DNA from: Castor canadensis
Taxonomy: Eukaryota > Chordata > Mammalia > Rodentia > Castoridae
Direction: 5' to 3'
Assembly: GCF_047511655.1 (NCBI RefSeq)
Contig: NC_133389.1
Location: forward strand, 39,477,295-39,541,294
DNA: 64,000 nucleotides
Shown here: piece after piece, positions 60,201 through 64,000 of the stretch
Layout of the letters: the number at the start of each line of letters is the position of its first letter
How positions within the stretch are numbered: position 1 is the first letter of the stretch
Position numbers and translations under genes: made by a program
Notes under the pieces: generated by a model
Databases searched by the model: none
What the model saw: only the letters and a program-made list of their open reading frames with translations
Told to the model about the DNA's origin: nothing

Positions 60201-63200
60201 TTTTATCAGATTTTCAAAGAAGTCCATTATCTTTGAAATGTTTAGGAATCCCTGATTTAGATGCTGAACTGAAGCAAGAGCTAAAGAAAGGGAAAGTCCA
60301 TTGTACTGGTAAGAACTCAGGTTGGCTTGGGAAAAGAACACAGTAAAAAAAAAAATCCCTTCCATTTTCCAGACCTGTACTGGAAGCATCCCTGAGAAGC
60401 CCAGAATAGAAGTACAAACTCGGTTCTGAAGCAACTAAAGGAACTACAGAAGTGGTTGGAGGGTATGCAACTGGGAAAAATCCTAGGTTGGCTCAGGAAG
60501 CTCAGAGGTCAAAATTTCATGTCCTGAATAGCATGAAGATTTTTATCACTTTCTGAAGAAAAAAAATCTATGTGATCAAGTGTGGGAAAAAAGAAAACTT
60601 TACAAATGTATTAATGCTAATTCTTTTCATACTTTGTGTTAATTCTAATATTAATGTCTGATATAAGTTTTTCTAACCTTTTCAGTCAGTAACTATCATC
60701 TGGATGGTAACACTCTGAATTAAAAATCTTATAGTCAAGAACCCAGTTTTATGTATTATTTAATTAATTAAGGAGCACTTTGACTTAAGCATAGACTAGA
60801 CTTATACATTTTCATGTAACAGTTTAAGAACATATATATGATGTCATCATTCTGCATGTGTGCTAAATTTCCAGAACACATGAAAAAAATTCTAATTTTA
60901 TTAATTGACTGGAAGAAAAATTCCTCTTTAAAATATTGATTTGTGGACTGGTGGAGTGGCTCAAGTGGTAGAATGCCTAAGGCCCTGAATTCGAACCACA
61001 GACCCACCAATAAATAAATATAAAAAATTAAAAGCAAATGTGTTTCTAATCATATGGAAAAAGCAAAACGAAAAGAATCTCATTTCAAAGCAAATGATCA
61101 GATAAATTATAAGATTTGTATTGCCTTCCCCCACTTAGTAAAAAACTTGTTTTGTAGTAAAGACTTAGTAAGTAGAATGTTACAGGGACATATAATTTTA
61201 ATCTAAAGAGTTTCAACTTCCAGGTGCCTGTAGCCCTGTAATTCTAACCACTTGGGGAAGCTGAGATCTGGAGCATCAAGGTTCTAGTCCAGTCAGGGCA
61301 AACAGATCCTGAGAACTACATCTCAACCAAGAGACTGGCACAGTGTCCAAGCCTGCCACCCCACCTATGGCTATGGTGGGAAGCATAAAAAATAAATAAA
61401 TAAAAATAAATTACTAAATAATAATAAAGAAATACTGATTTGTGAAATATGCCTCTTAGCTACATATGAAGTATACAATCCCTTTGTGTGTCTCAAAGCA
61501 CACTTAAAATTCTTTTAATATGATTCCTGAAGTTTTACAATCCTCTGTCAATAATGCTTTAGGAAAAATGTCTGACAAATTACCTCACAGGGAGAGTCCG
61601 ATCACCTTTTCTTCTGTCCATTTCTCTTTGGGGAACAGGATACCAGCGAAAGTTGAGCTTCCAGTTGAATCCACCGTAAGTCATATCAGAGCCTGCCATG
61701 TACTCAAAAGTGTCATCGCTGATTACATCAATGATAGGACATACCACTGTTCTCCTAACATCACAAAAGCAAATTTTAAAACCTTTCAAAATGTTCTTGC
61801 TTACTGTAACAACTATGTAAAAATTCATTCTATAATGTTAAAGACAATGGTGAAAAACTTGCCATGTCCTCACCAAATTAGTGTCATAGTTACTTGTTGA
61901 TTAACAACCTCTTGCACCTTTCCCAAACATCTTTATACTATTTATACCACATGTAAAAAATTGTATGGTATTTATACATATTTTTAAAAATAACACTTTT
62001 AGTAACTAATATTTAATCATTCTAAAGTAATAATTTTCTTAATAAGCAACTCTTGGACATTTGTATTCTTTATAATATTTCTGCTAGTGAGGTAACTGAG
62101 TTTGTTCATGTCCAAAAGCGTTTGCTTTGCTTTAGGAGTAAACTCAAGCACTGAGATTACTGAATTAATGATGTTATTCCTCACTGCTTTCTGGAAATAT
62201 ATATTATTTCCTACAGTTTCCCCATATTGCTCTCAACTTAAGATGTTATTTTCTCACGTTTTTATTAATACAATAACATTAAGATATATCTCAGAATTTT
62301 AAAGTTTTGTATTTTCAAGTTATTAGAAAAGACATTTTTCCTTCAGGTTTGTATTTTTTTATATACAAACCGACTATCTGGTTATATATTTAAGAGTTTT
62401 TCAACTGGCATTTTGAGGGTTTTTTGTTTGTTTGTTTTTTGGTGATGCTGGGGCTTGAAGCTTGAATTCGTGGCCTCACACTTGCTAGGCAGGCATTCTA
62501 CCACTTGAGCCACTCCACTAAGCCCTGCATCTTGAGTATTTTAAAAATAAATATACTCCAGGCATCAGTGGCTCACATCTGTAATCCTAACTACTTTGGG
62601 GGCTGACACTGGGAGGACCTTGGTTTGTGGCCAGTCTGGACAAATAGTTCTTGAGACTCCATCTCCAAAATAATTAGAGCAAAACGTACTGGAGGTATGG
62701 CTCAAGTGGTACAGCAACTGCTTTGCAAGCATGAAGCCCTGATTTCAAACTCCAGTCCCACAAAAAAAAAAAAAAAACCAGAGTTTGGCATAAATCTTAT
62801 AACTAAAAGCCAGCTTTAATGCATGGACTGCTAATTTGCTCTCTTTTGAGATCACAAATTTCTTATCTTTGTGCCAACTCAATGTATTTAAAATTTTCTT
62901 TTATATTTTATTCAGTAGGAAAGTTATTTAGGATATCTAATCTACCACATAGCCCAAACTGGAAGCTATTGTGTTTGTTACTTTACCAAATTTTATCCTA
63001 TACTGTTATCACTTCAAGTTGCTTTTTCCCTATGGGTTCAGGCTCTTCTTTCTAAGGCTGTTATCTTTATGCAAGCAAGTATTTTCTAAATCAGTTATCT
63101 GTTATTTATAGAAAACAATTTATAGAGATACTCTGTTCCTTTGATTCTTCAGGGCAATGAGCTTCTTCCTAAAGCTGCAGGATTTTCCCCTTGGTCGAAT

Positions 63201-64000
63201 GCTGGTCTTTCTTATTCATCGCTGAAAGTAGAGAGTTGTAGGCCCAGCATTTGTAAATAAACAGAACAGATGCAGTGGCCTTGGTTCCCGCCAGTCTCCA
63301 CATGACTACTAAACTCTAAACCCTTATGTTGATACAGACAGTCTCTAGCTCTAATTGCCATGACAAGGAGACATTCAACTGACAACAGGTGTAGAAGCTA
63401 GGTTCTCTCCTCAAAGAACTAAGACAGGGTCAGGCAATAGGTAATTCTTTGAAATGCGTAACATAGGTGTGCACTGCAGCAACACTCTTCCTGCATTATC
63501 TGAGATTATAGTACTATTCAGTTAAGCATTGTGCTTCTCTTAGTTCTTGTACTTGCTGTGCTACAAGCTGAGCTGCAGTTCCAAGGAAGATGCGGGCAGA
63601 GATGAGATAACCTGCCTGCCTCAATGTTAGCCTTAGGGAGCAGGGACAACTAAAGGGTTTTATCCTATCTTCCTTGAGTTCACTTTCTATCTGTTCTGCT
63701 CCTGATGGGTAAACAGAGCATCTGATACATAGTCTAACATCATGCTTCCTAATCCATCACCAAGATGGTCTGCAAACTTCACCACCAGACCTGGTCTTCT
63801 TCACATTTTCTTTACTGTGCTCTTCAGAACATTTTAAAGGCAACATGAGAAGAAATTATTTTTTGCATTTATTTAAAAATATAGAATTTTGTAACTCACC
63901 ATACAGTTTAGGACAAAGATAACAAAGGTACTGAGAACAAAATTACAGACTCCAGAAAATTACCTGTCATGTTTGATTCTGGCTAAGAGAGGCTCCAGCC
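36082..64000 (-). CDS. GALNT1: GALNT1, polypeptide N-acetylgalactosaminyltransferase 1 (3' part, eight exons, gene level)
   Basis: GALNT1 is a Golgi type II membrane enzyme. It starts mucin-type O-glycosylation by moving GalNAc from UDP-GalNAc to Ser/Thr of proteins, using Mn2+. The join of 63964-64000, 61584-61754, 59032-59149, 57258-57438, 55957-56096, 40620-40718, 40011-40145 and 36082-36228 on the minus strand gives 1028 coding bases. That is residues 219-559 plus stop, counted back from a 559-residue protein. This numbering places WGGEN at 316-320 (E319, E322), C330, C339, H341 and metal-binding H344 where the family has them. The lectin CLD motifs fall at 442, 482 and 523. GALNT13 is the nearest paralogue, but the C-terminal LPEIF and the third lectin repeat fit GALNT1. 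The N-terminal cytoplasmic, membrane and DxH-containing exons lie outside the window. No break is seen. Confidence 0.97.
36367..36405. repeat. (TA)n(TG/CA)n microsatellite
   Basis: tatatatatatatg, then tatgtatacacacacacata: a compound simple repeat in an intron. Confidence 0.85.
36700..36722. repeat. Poly(T) run
   Basis: An 18-20 base T tract in the intron, which reads poly(A) on the gene's strand. No SINE body is attached. Confidence 0.8.
36868..37020 (+). repeat. MIR SINE relic
   Basis: ggaacttggagttagacaga, atttctcatttttacaatga and ggttcttaataaatggctga are in MIR order. An old mammal-wide SINE at high divergence. Confidence 0.5.
37570..37738 (+). repeat. MIR SINE relic
   Basis: ggttgagaggattggctttg, gctcctgagcaaagcttaat and tttcctaatctaaaaaaggg correspond to the conserved central region of MIR. 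Confidence 0.5.
37776..37998 (+). repeat. Dimeric SINE (7SL-like + ID-like tRNA), diverged
   Basis: gctgggcatggtggaaaatg, gtggtcctagctatgtggga and ggtccaggctggcctgggca form the 7SL-like unit. gcttataaggccctaagtta and a tail form the tRNA unit. Confidence 0.75.
38455..38597 (+). repeat. MIR SINE relic
   Basis: aatcttggatcaggaaccaa, cctgctctgtgaccatgttc and gggcttcaatttctactcat fit MIR order. Confidence 0.45.
38602..38996 (+). repeat. Four-unit SINE (three 7SL-like units + ID-like tRNA unit)
   Basis: Units begin at about 38607 (caggcactggtggctcacac), 38714 (gctgggcacaacagttcatg) and 38834 (aagttgggtgttgtagctgt). The first two end in ccccatctcaaccaaga or agatctcaatgatag junctions, the third in gaccctatcttcaaaataac. 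The tRNA unit follows at 38942 (ggctggaggtgtagctcaag, ctttgcaagcatgaagc). The 124-codon frame across it is a repeat artefact. Confidence 0.8.
40011..40145 (-). CDS. GALNT1: GALNT1 exon (residues 467-511)
   Basis: This 135-bp, phase 0-0 exon runs from acceptor tttccag to donor gtgagt. It encodes the second (beta) lectin repeat: LCLDV at 481-485, with C482 and C497 as the expected disulfide pair, then GNQLWEYDP with the QxW motif. The first residues, VFSY, complete the alpha repeat begun in the previous exon. All residues look conserved relative to the family, with no frameshift or stop. Confidence 0.97.
40146..40619 (-). other. GALNT1 intron (474 bp)
   Basis: Short GT-AG intron, donor gtgagtatct and acceptor ending ttccag. 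No repeat or regulatory motif recognised. Confidence 0.9.
40620..40718 (-). CDS. GALNT1: GALNT1 exon (residues 434-466)
   Basis: This 99-bp, phase 0-0 exon follows ...cttatag and ends CAG|gtgagt. It encodes the first (alpha) lectin repeat: [12 protein letters not shown] with C442 and D444, the aspartate known to bind GalNAc in this family. C459 (GIFNCHG) is its disulfide partner, and GMGGNQ follows. This repeat gives the enzyme its preference for partially glycosylated substrates. Confidence 0.97.
41594..41697 (+). repeat. ID-like tRNA SINE, monomer
   Basis: tggtagagcgcctgcctggc, catggcgttcaaaccccaat and an A-tail: tRNA unit only. Confidence 0.75.
42655..42730 (+). repeat. Possible MIR fragment
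   Basis: tgcttactctgtgtcaggca and ctatcttaaggaag resemble the 3' part of MIR. Short and weak. Confidence 0.35.
43630..43722 (-). repeat. 7SL-like SINE fragment, antisense
   Basis: A T-run followed by cttgcctccacttcc-like cttttgcctccacttcccaa and gtactgggattataggcac: a reversed 7SL-type unit. Confidence 0.65.
43976..44198 (-). repeat. Dimeric SINE, antisense, near full length
   Basis: tactagggtttgaactcagg, ttgctaggcaggctctctac and acttgggccactcc (tRNA unit) precede gagatagattttcgtgaact and gtagctaggattacaggtgt (7SL-like unit). Confidence 0.88.
44695..44880. mobile_element. Possible old DNA-transposon relic
   Basis: ctgtccaatatggtagccac and tttaaatttaatgtgactag, tagctacct recall a common mammalian non-autonomous DNA element whose ends are inverted copies of each other. 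I am not sure of the family name. Confidence 0.4.
45115..45190 (-). repeat. ID-type SINE, antisense, diverged
   Basis: ctgaagattgaacccagggt, cttgcacatgctaggatgta and ccactgagctacatacc form a reversed ID body. Confidence 0.7.
45350..45450 (+). repeat. ID-like tRNA SINE, monomer
   Basis: gctggaggagtagctcaagt, actagcaagcgtgaggctct and gttcaaaccccagtgccacc are followed by an (AAAT)n-type tail. Confidence 0.82.
45852..46312 (+). repeat. Four-unit SINE (three 7SL-like units + tRNA unit)
   Basis: Units start at about 45853 (gctgggctggtggctgatgc), 45970 (gctgggcatggtggtgcatg) and 46112 (a diverged unit with gagtatcctggcacacactt). (CAAA)n separates units two and three. The tRNA unit follows at 46233 (ggctagagactcaagtagta, ctatctagcaagcatgtag). 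Junctions repeat the phrase catctcaac. Confidence 0.78.
46425..46540 (+). repeat. MIR SINE relic
   Basis: ggtttgttgagagctctaag and caaatagtaggcacacaata match the 3' half of MIR. Confidence 0.5.
46870..47110 (+). repeat. MIR SINE relic
   Basis: gtggttgagagcacaggctc, tgtttaaaccttttatttat, ttatttgtgaaatagggata and cagcatctatctcacaac follow the whole MIR body. Confidence 0.65.
47527..47627 (-). repeat. TG/G-rich microsatellite and truncated ID-like tRNA SINE
   Basis: gtgtgtgtgtgtggggg leads into gaactggagtctgaaatcag, cctcatgcttgctaggcagg and catgagccactcct, a reversed and internally shortened tRNA unit. Confidence 0.72.
48545..49245 (-). mobile_element. Old LINE-1 (L1M-type) 3' end, gene-sense orientation, with nested ID
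   Basis: tataaaatttagcatc-type ataaaatttagcatcttaac, agtatatagttcagcagtgt, gtttatccatgttctaacag, gcatcatatggtagctgtat and actcccaccaacgctgcaca are in LINE-1 3' order on the minus strand. Broken frames throughout. Confidence 0.8.
49030..49118 (-). repeat. ID-type SINE, antisense, nested in LINE-1
   Basis: ctgcagactggatccagtaa, tgttaggcaaaaatctctac and tgctgagccacatcccaggc form a diverged reversed ID body. It splits the LINE-1 at 49029/49119. Confidence 0.65.
49611..52017 (-). mobile_element. 5'-truncated LINE-1 (3' UTR and C-terminal half of ORF2), gene-sense orientation
   Basis: From the left: T-rich end, 3' UTR (agagagagtataagcaatag, aggataagctatacaggg-like gatagctatacagggcattg), then ORF2 on the minus strand. 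ORF2 pieces read, for example, [13 protein letters not shown] and [20 protein letters not shown]. The reading frame is broken into at least four parts (50184-50396, 50482-50853, 50893-51207, 51188-51667). The 5' limit lies inside the reverse-transcriptase region. No clear target-site duplication is seen. It runs in the same direction as GALNT1. Confidence 0.88.
52335..53072 (+). repeat. L2 LINE relic split by a SINE
   Basis: aataaaatccaaaactctta, gtgcccagaatactctttcc, cttcagacctcagttcagaa, then after the SINE ttattcactgttgtattcct and tcaaatatttgttgaatgaa. This is L2 3' order ending in its typical (TGAA)n-like tail. Confidence 0.7.
52698..52914 (-). repeat. Dimeric SINE, antisense, nested in L2
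   Basis: attgggacttgaattcaggg, acttactagacaggaaccct (tRNA unit), then tgagataggatcttccaaac and gtagctaggattacaggcat (7SL-like unit). Confidence 0.85.
53611..53832. mobile_element. hAT/Charlie-type (MER1-group) DNA-transposon relic
   Basis: caggggtcagcaggtatttt, attttaggcttggggaccaa, tgccaactactcaactctac, aaaagtttatttatataaaa and ggatttagcctgtaggctgc match a common non-autonomous mammalian DNA element. The ends caggggtcagca and the inverted tactgattcctg form imperfect terminal inverted repeats. Confidence 0.7.
54218..54408. mobile_element. Short DNA-transposon relic with inverted ends
   Basis: The ends cagtggttttcagac and (inverted) gttgaaagtcactg are imperfect inverted repeats of the cagtgg...ccactg kind seen in old mammalian hAT elements. 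The inside is AT-rich. Confidence 0.55.
54879..54905. repeat. Poly(A) run
   Basis: A 27-base A tract without a recognisable SINE body next to it. Confidence 0.85.
55957..56096 (-). CDS. GALNT1: GALNT1 exon (residues 387-433)
   Basis: This 140-bp exon follows ...gaacag and ends GGA GAG|gtaaaa. It starts with the last two bases of Gly387 and encodes [10 protein letters not shown] onward. It forms the end of the catalytic domain and the linker to the lectin domain (SLGE). Cys408 lies in LQCKPFSW. Residue 400 is Leu (codon CTT), where I remember Val in the human protein. That is the only clear difference I noticed in the window. The plus-strand 68-codon frame here is a shadow. Confidence 0.96.
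56097..57257 (-). other. GALNT1 intron (1161 bp)
   Basis: Donor gttggtttat and acceptor tttgaacag. The T at donor position +3 is unusual. It contains one SINE (56877-57045). Confidence 0.88.
56877..57045 (+). repeat. Dimeric SINE (7SL-like + tRNA), shortened
   Basis: ggccaggcgccattagctca, ataatcctagctactcagga, ggttcgaagccagcccaggc and ttcacaagaccttatctcaa, then a degenerate tRNA unit (gggatggtggagtagctaaa). Confidence 0.82.
57258..57438 (-). CDS. GALNT1: GALNT1 exon (residues 327-386 and part of 387)
   Basis: This 181-bp exon follows ...tgttttcag and ends TCT CCA G. It encodes [18 protein letters not shown], which places C330, C339, H341 and the metal ligand H344. The catalytic flexible-loop region follows ([11 protein letters not shown]), which opens and closes over UDP-GalNAc. 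[20 protein letters not shown] is the conserved end of the Gal/GalNAc-transferase subdomain. All key residues are present. Confidence 0.97.
57439..59031 (-). other. GALNT1 intron (1593 bp)
   Basis: Donor gtaagttccc and acceptor tgttttcag. AT-rich; no named repeat or regulatory motif recognised. Confidence 0.9.
59032..59149 (-). CDS. GALNT1: GALNT1 exon (residues 287-326)
   Basis: This 118-bp exon begins with the last base of Arg287 after ...aatttcag and ends TTT AGG|gtaagt. It encodes [16 protein letters not shown] and then the Gal/GalNAc-T motif [19 protein letters not shown]316, E319, N320 and E322 of this motif are needed for activity in the family, and all are intact. Confidence 0.97.
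60117..60262 (-). repeat. Ancient interspersed repeat relic (sister of 318-445)
   Basis: On the minus strand: gggattcctaaacatttcaa, aatggacttctttgaaaatc, ataaaaagctatgggtcttc and ggggaagaaatgtacatgca. This is the order of the same unnamed old family as at 318. Confidence 0.45.
60951..61025 (+). repeat. ID-like tRNA SINE, shortened
   Basis: ggactggtggagtggctcaa, taaggccctgaattcgaacc and an AAAT tail, with a deletion in the middle of the tRNA unit. Confidence 0.75.
61216..61430 (+). repeat. 7SL-like SINE units with AAAT tail, no tRNA unit
   Basis: ccaggtgcctgtagccctgt and accacttggggaagctgaga form unit 1, ending actacatctcaaccaagaga. Unit 2 (ctggcacagtgtccaagcct) is broken off into an (AAAT)n tail. 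Confidence 0.65.
61584..61754 (-). CDS. GALNT1: GALNT1 exon (residues 230-286 and part of 287)
   Basis: This 171-bp exon begins with the last base of Arg230 after ...gatgttag and ends CCT GTG AG|gtaatt. It encodes [20 protein letters not shown], then [16 protein letters not shown] and the basic stretch [12 protein letters not shown]. This is the middle of the catalytic domain, with a conserved Cys235. No change from the expected family sequence was noticed. The plus-strand 126-codon frame across it is a shadow. Confidence 0.97.
62433..62527 (-). repeat. ID-like tRNA SINE, antisense
   Basis: ggtgatgctggggcttgaag, ttgctaggcaggcattctac and acttgagccactccactaag form the reversed tRNA unit. gcttgaa is duplicated inside it (62452-62466). 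Confidence 0.82.
62559..62779 (+). repeat. Dimeric SINE, full length
   Basis: aggcatcagtggctcacatc, ctccatctccaaaataatta (7SL-like unit), then gtatggctcaagtggtacag, ctttgcaagcatgaagccct (tRNA unit) and an A-tail. Confidence 0.9.
63964..64000 (-). CDS. GALNT1: GALNT1 exon, partial at window edge (residues 218-229)
   Basis: The 37 bases visible end GAC AG|gtaatt and read [13 protein letters not shown], with Arg230 split with the next exon. The exon continues beyond position 64000, where the family's DxH motif (about residues 209-211) and Cys212/Cys214 are expected. Phase and sequence fit the next exon exactly. Confidence 0.95.

Larger units (their letters stand above)
59150..61583 (-). other. 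GALNT1 intron (2434 bp)
   Basis: Donor gtaatttgtc and acceptor aatttcag. It contains an old repeat near 60117 and two SINE pieces, listed separately. 59160-60110 and 60270-60940 hold nothing else recognised. Confidence 0.9.
61755..63963 (-). other. GALNT1 intron (2209 bp)
   Basis: Donor gtaattttct and acceptor gtgatgttag. It contains two SINEs, listed below. 62780-63960 is ordinary sequence with nothing recognised. Confidence 0.9.

Noticed and set aside
61520-61900. 126-codon plus-strand frame
   Set aside because: It is antisense to a confirmed GALNT1 exon and its flanking introns.

Overview
This window is nuclear DNA from a placental mammal. The repeats point to a rodent and most likely a castorimorph, such as a beaver-like or kangaroo-rat-like species. 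The most abundant SINE joins a 7SL-like left part (ggctcacacctgtaatcc) to an ID-like tRNA part (gagttcaaaccccag), and short rodent ID elements and a rodent-type LINE-1 family are also present. The species is an inference from repeat style; a repeat-library or genome search would settle it.

The only gene I can support is GALNT1 (polypeptide N-acetylgalactosaminyltransferase 1). It lies on the minus strand and fills the right-hand 28-30 kb. Seven complete coding exons and part of an eighth are present, joined by GT-AG introns in consistent phase. They encode residues 219-559 by my count: the C-terminal two-thirds of the catalytic domain, the linker and the whole ricin-type lectin domain, ending in the normal stop. 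The N-terminal exons lie beyond position 64000. The 3' UTR probably runs from 36081 down to about 33950.

Positions 1 to about 33400 are intergenic and repeat-dense. They hold three copies of one ~355-bp solo LTR, MaLR- and ERVL-type LTRs, several old LINE-1 fragments, and the 5' half of a LINE-1 with a repeated promoter region (21447-25113). Two L2 relics, many SINEs and unassigned stretches make up the rest. I found no protein-coding gene there.

The GALNT1 introns contain SINEs (some with two or three 7SL-like units), MIR and L2 relics, two small DNA-transposon relics, an old LINE-1 and a younger, 5'-truncated LINE-1 (49611-52017) in the same orientation as the gene.

I found no operon, CRISPR array, functional tRNA or rRNA gene, viral coding region or new biological system. 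The points most worth a second look are the repeated LTR family, the multi-unit SINEs, the monomer-like LINE-1 5' region and two CTCF-like motifs near 9.5 and 12.4 kb.
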